DNA of 22,808 nucleotides from CAZGSG01 sp964528095 (GTDB taxonomy: Bacteria; Bacteroidota; Bacteroidia; Chitinophagales; Chitinophagaceae): NCBI GenBank assembly GCA_964528095.1, contig CAZGSG010000070.1:1-22808 (forward strand). The letters run 5' to 3'. Shown here one piece after another: positions 1 to 6,351 of the stretch. Numbering within the stretch: the first letter of the stretch is position 1; each line of letters begins with the position of its first letter. The notes beneath the pieces were generated by a model. It saw only the letters and a list, made by a program, of their open reading frames with translations. It did not search any database and had not been told where the DNA came from. Made by a program: the position numbers and the translations under genes.

Positions 1-12
1 ACACCACGGTGA

Positions 13-258
13 TTCAGTCTCGAACTGACAGAAGAAGCCGAAGAGTTCCTATTAGACAAAGGCTATGATGTACAGTTTGGCGAACGTCCATTGCACCGGG
101 CGAAACAGAAATACCTGGAAGATCCGCTGGCGGAAGAGATCCTGAACATGAATGTGAAAGCAGGAGATGTACTGGTGGCCGAACTGGACAAGGAAGGCGG
201 CAAACTGAAATTCACTTTCAAAAAAGCAGAGACAAAGCCAAAGGAATCGAAGGCATAA
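13..258 (+). CDS. clpC: ClpC-type AAA+ unfoldase, C-terminal fragment
   Basis: Only the last 81 codons are in the window. They read FSLELTEEAEE, then GYDVQFGERPLHRA and KYLEDPLAEEIL, which is the end of the second AAA+ domain (D2 small subdomain) of ClpA/ClpC-type Hsp100 unfoldases. ClpB proteins lack the LEDPLAE segment, so ClpC is preferred. The R of GERP is the expected sensor-2 arginine; the family usually has GARP and RAIQ where this has GERP and RAKQ. ClpC feeds unfolded substrates to ClpP in the cytoplasm. A short Lys/Glu-rich tail ends the protein at TAA 256-258. The reading frame is closed by TGA at 10-12, so the upstream part is in another frame, damaged, or misread at the sequence edge. 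A terminator follows at 281-316. The family is fairly sure; whether the gene is intact cannot be judged. Confidence 0.6.
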   Translation, partial: FSLELTEEAEEFLLDKGYDVQFGERPLHRAKQKYLEDPLAEEILNMNVKAGDVLVAELDKEGGKLKFTFKKAETKPKESKA

Positions 259-280
259 ATTAGTTGATAATAATATAGTG

Positions 281-316
281 AAGGAGTGCTTTTATAAGGC
301 ACTCCTTTTTATTTTT
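281..316 (+). terminator. Rho-independent terminator of the clpC-like gene
   Basis: A perfect 9-bp stem (AAGGAGTGC 281-289 with GCACTCCTT 299-307) with a 9-nt loop is followed by a T-rich run to 316. It lies 22 bp after the stop at 256-258. The T-rich tail also contains the TATTTTTG box assigned to cmk. Confidence 0.75.
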
Positions 317-317
317 G
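310..317 (+). promoter_or_regulatory. Bacteroidota-type -7 promoter box for cmk
   Basis: TATTTTTG is an exact match to TAnnTTTG, the -7 consensus of the Bacteroidota primary sigma factor, and lies 34 bp before the cmk ATG. I see no convincing -33 TTG at the usual distance. The box overlaps the T-tail of the preceding terminator, so the match could partly reflect a T-rich tail. Confidence 0.45.
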
Positions 318-351
318 CGGCAGACGAAACCATTCATAGAACAGTTCCCTT

Positions 352-1035
352 ATGTCAAAAAAAATAATCATCACGATAGACGGTTGGTCGAGTTGCGGTA
401 AAAGCACCCTGGCCAAAGCGCTGGCAAGAGAACTGGGATATGTATATGTGGATAGCGGCGCGATGTACAGGGCCATTACGCTCTATTTTTTGCGCAATCA
501 CCTCGACTGGACGGATAAGAAAGATGTGAAAAAAGCGCTGGAAGAGATCCATATGGATTTTCGGTTTTCTGAAAAAACACAGAGCAGCGAGATGTATCTC
601 AATGATGAGAACGTGGAATATGTGATCCGCGACCTGGTGATCGCTGAGAAAGTGAGTGATGTGGCCGCTATCAAAGAAGTGCGAACCCTTGCGGTAGCGC
701 AGCAACAAAAGATGGGAGCGAAGAAAGGCATTGTGATGGATGGACGGGATATCGGTACCGTCGTATTTCCCAAAGCAGAGCTAAAGATCTTTATGACGGC
801 GGATAATGCTGTGCGGGTAGAGCGAAGATTCAAGGAACTCTATGAAAAGAATCCTAACATCACCATAGAAGAAGTAAAGAACAACCTGGAGATGCGTGAC
901 TATATCGACTCGCACCGGGAAGTGAGTCCATTAAGAAAAGCTGATGACGCGATTGTGTTAGACAATACCAACCTGACGGAAGATGAACAATTTCAGAAAG
1001 CGTTGGCCTGGGCGAAGGAGAAAAAGAAACATTAG
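352..1035 (+). CDS. cmk: Cytidylate kinase
   Basis: This 227-residue protein transfers phosphate from ATP to CMP or dCMP in the cytoplasm, for pyrimidine nucleotide recycling. The length is normal for bacterial Cmk. The P-loop GWSSCGKST is at residues 11-19, a variant of the usual GPAGSGKST. The nucleotide-binding DSGAMYRA follows at 34-41, then DGRDIGTVVFP near residue 130, and the lid segment RDYIDSHREVSPL near 182-194 with its arginines. The ATG at 352 gives MSKKIIITIDG, which starts directly on the first beta strand. A -7 box at 310-317 suggests its own promoter. The TAG stop at 1033-1035 is also the first triplet of a ~290-bp intergenic repeat. The call is secure. Confidence 0.96.
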   Translation: MSKKIIITIDGWSSCGKSTLAKALARELGYVYVDSGAMYRAITLYFLRNHLDWTDKKDVKKALEEIHMDFRFSEKTQSSEMYLNDENVEYVIRDLVIAEKVSDVAAIKEVRTLAVAQQQKMGAKKGIVMDGRDIGTVVFPKAELKIFMTADNAVRVERRFKELYEKNPNITIEEVKNNLEMRDYIDSHREVSPLRKADDAIVLDNTNLTEDEQFQKALAWAKEKKKH

Positions 1036-1323
1036 GAGGTTTGTTTAAAGATCCTTTTGACACGGGGGCACGGAAAATAAATAATCACTCATACTGGTTG
1101 ATGATCACTTTATACTGAGCATTTTTTTAGTGGGTTTTGAAAATATGGAGGCACGGAGTTGGTATATGCTGCCAGTTCCGTGCCTCTTTTATTTTTGAAT
1201 AGCAAAATTGAGTACTAACCAAGAATAGAATAATAATCGAGATAAGGGGATGACCACCTGTGCTTCCGTGTAGAAACAAATAGCGGGCTGATCCCGGCCT
1301 TTCAGATTCTTGAAAACTCCTTA
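1033..1323. repeat. Intergenic repeat, copy A (~290 bp, central hairpin)
   Basis: This sequence fills the gap between convergent cmk and the FKBP gene, and aligns end to end with 4857-5143 in the same orientation at roughly 80-85% identity by eye. It begins at the cmk stop codon. Near-terminal segments 1055-1073 and 1257-1276 are imperfect inverted repeats built on ACACGGnnGCACnGG. In the centre is a 16-bp hairpin (1148-1186). No ORF is conserved between the copies. It could be a decayed MITE-like element, a structured transcript end or an RNA gene; I cannot tell which. Confidence 0.8.
1148..1197 (+). terminator. Central hairpin of repeat A, terminator-like
   Basis: Arms 1148-1163 and 1171-1186 form a 16-bp stem including three G-T pairs, with a 7-nt loop ATATGCT. 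It is followed by TTTTATTTTTG, a tail that also matches TAnnTTTG at 1190-1197. It probably ends cmk transcription, though it lies 113 bp past the stop. The same stem at 4972-5010 has different bases at three paired positions and still pairs. Confidence 0.6.
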
Positions 1324-1336
1324 TTTTCCTCTAAAA

Positions 1337-2374
1337 CTATTTAGCGGCTTTTTTTACGTCCAGTAGTTCGATATCAAAAACAAGGGTGGCGCCACCGGGG
1401 ATGGCTCCGTTATCGAAGGGGCCGTATGCGATGGTATAGGGAATCCAGAATTTGTATTTGGCTCCTACATGCATCAGTTGTAAACCTTCTGTCCAGCCGC
1501 TTATGACCCTATTCATGGGCATTTTGAGTGGCTCATTGCGATTATACGACGCATCGAATTCTGTACCATTGAGCAGGGTGCCGCGGTAATGCACAACAAA
1601 GGTATCGATGGCCGTTGGCTGAATGCCGGTACTGTCTTTCACGATTTCATATTGCAGGCCACTGGCTGTGGTGATCACACCGGGTCTTAATTTATTTTGT
1701 GCTAAAAACGCTTCCCCTTCTTTGATCTGGGGCAGGGCTTTTTCTTCCTGCAGATCGGTGATATATTCATTCATGACCTGGTAGGCGACCGCATCAGAGA
1801 AAACAGGTTGCTGACCTTTTTGCATATCATCGATACACCTGGAAAGTAATGCTGTATTGATATTGTTGATGCCCTGTTGACGGGCAAACAGCGCCGTATT
1901 CATGCCGATCGCGTAATTCACTGAATCGAGGGTTGTTTTAAGCGGGCCTGTTACCGGTTTTGCCGCGGGTTTCGCAACGGCTTTGGTAACCGCTCCTTTT
2001 ACGCCTGGTTTCGCTTTTTCTTCCTGTAGCTGGTTGATATAGCGACCCAGCAGGTTGTAGGCGGTCATTTCATCAAACAGGGTTTTCTGAGCTGTCTGCA
2101 CATCATTCATGCCCTGTGATACCAGCTTGGAATTGAGCTTGGTCATGTTTTGCTGTTTGGCAGAAAGAAAGGTATTGAGACCGATGGCGTAGCTGGCAGA
2201 ATCGCTTAACGTTTTAAGGGTGGGCGGAGCCGCCACAGGTTTTGGTTTGGCCGCCGTGGTGGCGCTGGCAGGTTTAGTAACAGGTTTGGCAACTGGCTTC
2301 TTCACCGGTTTGGCCTGGCTCCAGGCTGAAAGGGCAATAATCGTCAATAGAGTAAGGGAAAAAAGTTTTTTCAT
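1337..2374 (-). CDS. FKBP-type peptidyl-prolyl isomerase with duplicated N-domain
   Basis: This 345-residue exported isomerase speeds cis-trans isomerisation of X-Pro bonds. Residues 1-20 are a signal peptide ending WSQ. A Lys/Pro/Ala linker follows. Residues 53-120 form an FKBP_N-like helical segment (SASYAIGLNTFLSAKQQ). A second Lys/Pro/Ala linker lies near 125-145. Residues 146-212 are a second FKBP_N-like copy (SVNYAIGMNTALFARQQ). The catalytic FKBP_C domain spans 238-340, with VHYRGTLLNGTEFDASY, SGWTEGLQLM and YGPFDNGAIPGGATLVFDIEL. The FKBP_N segment makes the dimer interface in Mip/FkpA proteins, so two copies in one chain is unusual. An exact TATTTTTG box lies 19 bp upstream. The gene converges on cmk. 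Cleavage could release a periplasmic protein; no lipobox is seen. Confidence 0.9.
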   Translation of the reverse strand: MKKLFSLTLLTIIALSAWSQAKPVKKPVAKPVTKPASATTAAKPKPVAAPPTLKTLSDSASYAIGLNTFLSAKQQNMTKLNSKLVSQGMNDVQTAQKTLFDEMTAYNLLGRYINQLQEEKAKPGVKGAVTKAVAKPAAKPVTGPLKTTLDSVNYAIGMNTALFARQQGINNINTALLSRCIDDMQKGQQPVFSDAVAYQVMNEYITDLQEEKALPQIKEGEAFLAQNKLRPGVITTASGLQYEIVKDSTGIQPTAIDTFVVHYRGTLLNGTEFDASYNRNEPLKMPMNRVISGWTEGLQLMHVGAKYKFWIPYTIAYGPFDNGAIPGGATLVFDIELLDVKKAAK

Positions 2375-2392
2375 TAAATATCAATTAGTCGA

Positions 2393-2400
2393 CAAAAATA
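2393..2400 (-). promoter_or_regulatory. -7 promoter box for the FKBP gene
   Basis: Read on the minus strand this is TATTTTTG, an exact TAnnTTTG, 18 bp upstream of the ATG at 2374. The implied leader is only about a dozen nucleotides. No clear -33 TTG was found at the right spacing. Confidence 0.5.
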
Positions 2401-2452
2401 AACACTGGTTTTTGTATTTCAGCATTTGTTGGAAAAAGGGATTCGTTCGAGT

Positions 2453-2547
2453 TTTTTAGTTCCTGGTTCACTAGTTCAGGGTTCAAACAGATCGAAAAGA
2501 CATTTTCCGCTTTGAGAACTATGAACTAGTGAACCAGGAACTAAAAA
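2453..2547. repeat. Long hairpin, copy 1 (26-bp perfect stem)
   Basis: Arms 2453-2478 and 2522-2547 are perfect inverted repeats containing AGTTCCTGGTTCACTAGTTC. The 43-nt loop (2479-2521) matches the loop of the copy at 3095-3191 with only about three differences, and carries an inner GAAAA/TTTTC mini-stem. It starts 9 bp after the thioesterase stop, so a terminator role for that minus-strand gene is likely. The T- and A-rich outer ends would serve either strand. Confidence 0.8.
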
Positions 2548-2556
2548 CTAAAGAAC

Positions 2557-2994
2557 TTATTCCTGCCATTGAAAATCGGCATGAACCGGCATTTGTGAAA
2601 AAACATCTGATACGGTGGAGGGTGGAATAGCGAGCTTTCTTTTCGCAATATCCAGCCAGGCGCCTTCTACGGTGAGCAGGGCCGCGATGGTATCTTCATT
2701 TTTCCGGATAGTATGTAGTATCGTCCACCTCGAATAATCTTTTTTTGCTTTCATCAGTTCGATGCTGATGGTGACCTTATCGCCGAGCCGGATCTCACGT
2801 TTAAAAATGCATTCCTCGCGAAACAGGATGGGACCGAAACTCAATTTTGTCATCACTTCTGGCGTAAGACCACATTCATATAAAAATTCAATACGGCTAA
2901 AAGCGCCCCAATCATAATAAACAGAATGACGAAGATGAAAATTAGGATCCAGATCGGACCAGCGTACCTGCACTTCTTTTTTGTATTCCTGCAT
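2557..2994 (-). CDS. Acyl-CoA thioesterase, hotdog fold
   Basis: This 145-residue protein fits the 4-hydroxybenzoyl-CoA thioesterase-like (PF13279) hotdog family, which hydrolyses acyl-CoA thioesters in the cytoplasm. The N-terminal RWSDLDPNFHLRHSVYYDW (residues 11-29) is the family signature. Its D14 or D16 with H20 sits where the catalytic acid and conserved histidine are found. The central FREECIFKREIRLGDKVTI and the later RWTILHTIRK are typical beta strands. Length is normal for a single-domain enzyme acting as a dimer or tetramer. The substrate cannot be predicted. A TATTTTTG box lies 17 bp upstream. The gene stands alone between two copies of one hairpin repeat, which suggests a separate transcript. 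Confidence 0.85.
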   Translation of the reverse strand: MQEYKKEVQVRWSDLDPNFHLRHSVYYDWGAFSRIEFLYECGLTPEVMTKLSFGPILFREECIFKREIRLGDKVTISIELMKAKKDYSRWTILHTIRKNEDTIAALLTVEGAWLDIAKRKLAIPPSTVSDVFSQMPVHADFQWQE

Positions 2995-3010
2995 AAAATT
3001 AGATTAGTAC

Positions 3011-3018
3011 CAAAAATA
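3011..3018 (-). promoter_or_regulatory. -7 promoter box for the thioesterase gene
   Basis: The minus strand reads TATTTTTG here, an exact TAnnTTTG, 16 bp upstream of the ATG at 2994. The nearest upstream TTG is about 27 nt away, longer than the usual ~19, so the -33 element is weak or absent. Confidence 0.5.
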
Positions 3019-3094
3019 AAGACTCTTTCGTTCTTAGTTCATAAACAAGTTGCGCGGTTATAAAACCAATTCAGACTTTATAAATAAGTTGGGA

Positions 3095-3191
3095 TTCATT
3101 AGTTCCTGGTTCATTAGTTCAGGGTTCATACAGATCGAAAAGACATTTTCCGCCTTGAGAACTACGAACTAATGAACCAGGAACTAATGAA
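3095..3191. repeat. Long hairpin, copy 2 (26-bp perfect stem)
   Basis: Arms 3095-3120 and 3166-3191 are perfect inverted repeats with a 45-nt loop. They are homologous to 2453-2547. The stem differs from copy 1 by a paired change: C-G in CACTAGTT/AACTAGTG becomes T-A in CATTAGTT/AACTAATG. It lies 18 bp beyond the stop of the exonuclease/GIY-YIG gene and probably ends its transcript. Confidence 0.8.
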
Positions 3192-3209
3192 CCCAGTTTT
3201 AAGAAGAAT

Positions 3210-4598
3210 TCAAACTGAGTTAATTTGTTCGGTGCTGAAGATTTTAACTTTATCCGGATTTTTGGAGGCGTAACTATTGACAAGGTTCCTGATAAACATA
3301 TTTTCTTTGTAGGGTGTGAGCAGTTCTTTCAACTCTTCGGGTTGGGTGATCTGTGTGTCGGCGGGTATATAACCCATACCATAGAATTTTCCCTTCCATA
3401 CCAGGATGCAGGACTGGTCATTTCCATTCAATCCTTTTTCCAGGATGGCATACGATACATTGGTGACCAGGGAGCCGATGGCCTGTTGTAATCTTTCATT
3501 ATAGACATCCGCGGGTTCATGCCCCTCACAGGCACCTGAACAGTATCCTTCCTGTATACCGCTGCATTGTTCATGTCCTGTTTGCATAAAACAAAGCCGT
3601 GGACATAGATTAAAATCCCTGATCAGTTTGCGAAGGGTGGTATGTCCATCGGGGAGGAAATGAAATGTATGAACCGGGTTTAGCTGGCTTTTATTTTTTT
3701 CAATAGCCAGGCGCTGGTAACCGTTCTGATCTTCATAGAGAAAAAGACCATAGACCGTTTCCCTGCTTTTCTGCGCATAGTTGAAGGCCGGCCAGATCTT
3801 TTTGATCTCCGTGGATTCGAGGATATGCGCCATTAACTCTGTACCACAGGATTCATAGCTGATGGCATACGTATGTTGCAGGAAATTCTGTCGCTGCCGG
3901 GTGCCGGCATTATTACTGAAATGACTGTTGACCCGGTAACGGATATTTTTTGCCTTGCCTACATAAATGACTTTGCCTTTCTGATTATGAAAATAATAAA
4001 CGCCGGGTGTATAAGGCAGGCAATCAAAATCCTCTTTCGGTACATTGGGCGGCAACACCTGCTCCTTCGAATTGCGTTGCAGGCTTTTTATAATGACCTG
4101 TTCACTGTCTTTTTGTAAAAGCAGGTGGAACAATCGCACCGTCGCGGCAGTATCACCACCAGCGCGGTGACGGTCATTTATAACAATGCCGAGTGAATGA
4201 CAAAGATTGCCCAGGCTATAAGAAGGATAACCGGGAATGATCTTGCGGCTCATTCTTACGGTACATAGTTTTTTTGTGTTCAGCGCAAAGCCGGCTACTT
4301 CGAGTTGATGTTTTACAAAGGAATAATCGAAGTTGACATTGTGTGCTACAAAGACCTTATCGTGTAATAACGCGTGGATACGTGGCGCTACTTCTTCAAA
4401 GACCGGGGCTTTGGCTACCATCTCATTGCTGATGCCGGTCATGGACTGGATATAATAGGGAATAGGCTGCCGGGGATTCACCAGGGTCTCATAGGTTTCT
4501 ACTACTTTCTCTCCATCAAAAATATGGATGCAGATCTCCGTGATGCCATTGGCTGCGGCATAACCACCTGTTGTTTCTATATCCACTATCGCGTACAT
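3210..4598 (-). CDS. DnaQ-like 3'-5' exonuclease fused to a GIY-YIG (UvrC/Cho-like) nuclease
   Basis: This 462-residue protein joins two DNA nucleases. Residues 1-165 are a DEDDh exonuclease of the Pol III epsilon family: D6 and E8 in DIETTG, D91 in HNVNFDYSF, H144 and D149 in HRAGGDT. After a ~25-residue linker, residues 195-275 are a GIY-YIG domain: GVYYF 199-203, IYVGKAKNIR 211-220, and the metal-binding glutamate likely E261 in ILESTEIKKIWP. Residues 330-360 hold the cysteines CPRLC, C345, YC353 and AC357, matching the UvrC/Cho cysteine cluster. UvrC's C-terminal endonuclease half is absent, as in Cho. Such fusions are known in Actinobacteria and Bacteroidota and are thought to act in excision repair; the role here is inference. 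The ATG at 4598 begins directly on the first exonuclease strand. Confidence 0.9.
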   Translation of the reverse strand: MYAIVDIETTGGYAAANGITEICIHIFDGEKVVETYETLVNPRQPIPYYIQSMTGISNEMVAKAPVFEEVAPRIHALLHDKVFVAHNVNFDYSFVKHQLEVAGFALNTKKLCTVRMSRKIIPGYPSYSLGNLCHSLGIVINDRHRAGGDTAATVRLFHLLLQKDSEQVIIKSLQRNSKEQVLPPNVPKEDFDCLPYTPGVYYFHNQKGKVIYVGKAKNIRYRVNSHFSNNAGTRQRQNFLQHTYAISYESCGTELMAHILESTEIKKIWPAFNYAQKSRETVYGLFLYEDQNGYQRLAIEKNKSQLNPVHTFHFLPDGHTTLRKLIRDFNLCPRLCFMQTGHEQCSGIQEGYCSGACEGHEPADVYNERLQQAIGSLVTNVSYAILEKGLNGNDQSCILVWKGKFYGMGYIPADTQITQPEELKELLTPYKENMFIRNLVNSYASKNPDKVKIFSTEQINSV

Positions 4599-4856
4599 AA
4601 GAGGGGCTAAGTTCGGAAAATCGGGGTTTTATTCCTAAAATAATTAGTAATTGGTGAAAATTGGGTCAAACTCATTGATTTCGTTACAGAGGGTAGTTGT
4701 AGCGGAAGGAGGAGGTTATTGTGTCTTTAATCAATGACCTGCCTGCAAGATCCGGTGCTTTTTTACAGACGTTTATTTTTTGTAGCTCATGTATATTGAT
4801 AGGGATTTCACACAGGTATTTTAAAATACTCGTTGTCCTCCCATATATCTAATCTG
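4599..4856. other. Intergenic, no feature seen
   Basis: This is the first part of the ~600-bp gap between the exonuclease and the rlmK-like gene. I see no ORF with coding character, no clear hairpin and no exact TAnnTTTG box for the exonuclease gene. The rest of the gap is repeat B and a flanking inverted repeat. Confidence 0.5.
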
Positions 4857-5143
4857 TAGGAAGTTTGTTCAAAGATCTTTTTCACACGGAGACATGGAAA
4901 ATAAATAATCATTCATTCTGGTTGATGATCACTTTATACTGATTATTGTTTTAGTAGGTCTTCAAAATAAAGAGGCACGGAATTGGCATACTCTGTCAGT
5001 TCCGTGCCTCTTTATTTTTGGATAACAAAATTGAGCACTAGCCAGTAATAGAATAATAATCGAAATAAGGGACTGACCACCTGTGCTTCCGTGTTAAAAA
5101 CAAATAGCAGGCTCGCCCCGGCCTTCTCTTTCTAAAAATCCTT
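4857..5143. repeat. Intergenic repeat, copy B (~287 bp, central hairpin)
   Basis: It aligns with 1033-1323 in the same orientation, both starting TAGGAnGTTTGTT. The first ~86 bases differ at about nine positions. Segments 4878-4897 and 5080-5100 are imperfect inverted repeats (TTTTTCACACGGAGACATGG against the complement of CCTGTGCTTCCGTGTTAAAA). Unlike copy A, it does not start at a stop codon, so its position is not fixed by a gene end. No ORF is shared between the copies. Confidence 0.8.
4972..5020 (+). terminator. Central hairpin of repeat B, terminator-like
   Basis: Arms 4972-4987 and 4995-5010 form a 16-bp stem with loop ATACTCT, followed by TTTATTTTTG (TAnnTTTG match at 5013-5020). Compared with copy A the pairs change from G-T to A-T, G-C to G-T and T-G to C-G, so pairing is kept throughout. 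No plus-strand gene ends nearby, so it may not be a simple terminator. Confidence 0.55.
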
Positions 5144-5154
5144 TTTAACACGGA
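5088..5154. repeat. 13-bp inverted repeat at the right end of repeat B
   Basis: TCCGTGTTAAAAA (5088-5100) and TTTTTAACACGGA (5142-5154) are perfect inverted copies with a 41-nt spacer. The second arm continues as GCCCGGAG, like the left end of repeat B, so it looks like a third partial copy of the CACGGAG end motif. Copy A has no equivalent. It lies 50 bp before the rlmK-like ORF and could fold in its leader. Confidence 0.65.
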
Positions 5155-5203
5155 GCCCGGAGTCGTTTTCAAGAGGGAATGATCATTATTTTAAAAGGAC
5201 CAC

Positions 5204-6223
5204 ATGATTGAGATGGGGTGTTTTGATAAAAAGATTTTTTTTCACCCTTTTTCCAACAAATATTTGCCGGATATTATGAGTAGTGAAAAGTTGATCATGT
5301 TTCGCAACCGGCTGGAAAAAGTGTCGCGGCATCTTGGCAAACAGGCGAGAAGGCAGGGTATTTCCTGTTACCGGGTATATGATCATGATCTGCCCGAGTT
5401 TCCCTTTTGTATTGAATTTTATGGCGATAAATTGTATGTGGCGGAATACAAACGCCGGCATGGCATGAGCGAGGAAGAACATGATGTGTGGATGGAAGAA
5501 AGCATTGAACTGATCTGTGAGTTATTGCAGGTAAGCAAAGAAAATATCTTTTTAAAACTGCGGCAGCGAAAAGCCGGTCGGCTGGGGCAGTACCAGAAAC
5601 TGGACGCGGTGCTGCATGAATTTGATGTGAATGAAAATGGATTGCGGTTTATCGTCAATCTCAGCGATTACCTGGATACGGGCCTTTTCCTCGATCACCG
5701 CATTACCCGGCAAATGGTACGCGAACAAAGCAAGGATAAAAAAATACTCAACTTGTTTGCCTATACCGGTTCATTTTCGGTGTATGCGGCAGCGGGTGGC
5801 GCCGCGGAAGTAGAAACAGTAGACCTGTCAAAAACCTATCTCAACTGGGCAGAAAAGAATATGCAGTTGAACGGATACAGTGATAAGGAACGATACCGTT
5901 TTATGCACGCGGATGTGAAACAATACCTGAAAACGATTCAGCCTGGCTATTATGACCTGATCGTGATGGACCCGCCCACATTCAGCAACAGTAAAAGAAT
6001 GGAAGATTTCCTGGACATACAACGGGACCATGCGGAACTGATCAATGATTGTATGGCAGCGCTAAAGGAAGGAGGCGTACTTTATTTCAGTACTAATTTC
6101 AGGAAGTTCATTCTCGACAAAGAAAAGATCCATGCATCAGTGATCAAGGATATTACCAAAGCGACCACGCCTTTTGATTTTGAGGGCAAACTTTTCAGGT
6201 GGTGTTATTATCTGTCAAAATAG
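5204..6223 (+). CDS. Stand-alone RlmK-like 23S rRNA (guanine-N7) methyltransferase
   Basis: This SAM-dependent methyltransferase of up to 339 residues matches the C-terminal (RlmK) half of E. coli RlmKL, which makes m7G2069 in 23S rRNA. Shared segments, as remembered, are FRNRLEKVSRHLGKQARRQG, CYRVYDHDLPEF, QYQKL, YLDTGLFLDHR, LNLFAYTGSFSVYAA (SAM-binding motif I) and DLIVMDPPTFSNSKRMEDF (catalytic motif IV, DPPTFSNS). The N-terminal THUMP and RlmL domains are absent. The first ~25 residues are unlike the family, so ATG 5276 (MSSEKLIMFRNRL) or 5297 may be the true start; no ribosome site decides it. An RlmI-type m5C role is less likely because FSNSKRMEDF is the RlmK form. The TAG stop begins an inverted repeat. 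Confidence 0.85.
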   Translation: MIEMGCFDKKIFFHPFSNKYLPDIMSSEKLIMFRNRLEKVSRHLGKQARRQGISCYRVYDHDLPEFPFCIEFYGDKLYVAEYKRRHGMSEEEHDVWMEESIELICELLQVSKENIFLKLRQRKAGRLGQYQKLDAVLHEFDVNENGLRFIVNLSDYLDTGLFLDHRITRQMVREQSKDKKILNLFAYTGSFSVYAAAGGAAEVETVDLSKTYLNWAEKNMQLNGYSDKERYRFMHADVKQYLKTIQPGYYDLIVMDPPTFSNSKRMEDFLDIQRDHAELINDCMAALKEGGVLYFSTNFRKFILDKEKIHASVIKDITKATTPFDFEGKLFRWCYYLSK

Positions 6224-6325
6224 TTCGTAGTCCGGGACCGCAGATCAGACCTTCATATAACAGGTCTCTTCCTGGTTTATGGAGTATTCCATTTAATGAA
6301 CTATTGAATTCCCGAACTACGAACT
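6222..6325. terminator. Long hairpin between convergent rlmK-like and barrel genes
   Basis: AGTTCGTAGTCCGGGA (6222-6237) pairs with TCCCGAACTACGAACT (6310-6325) with one mismatch. An inner stem AGACCT/AGGTCT (6247-6252, 6262-6267) sits in the long loop. The left arm starts inside the rlmK-like stop codon (6221-6223). The words AGTTCnnAGT and CAGATC resemble the hairpins at 2453 and 3095. A bidirectional terminator is the simplest reading. Confidence 0.6.
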
Positions 6326-6351
6326 GATAACGAACGATAATAGATTATAAA

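Noticed and set aside
2453..3191. CRISPR-like repeats
   Set aside because: The copies are two long palindromes with similar loops, separated by a gene, with no regular spacer array or cas gene.
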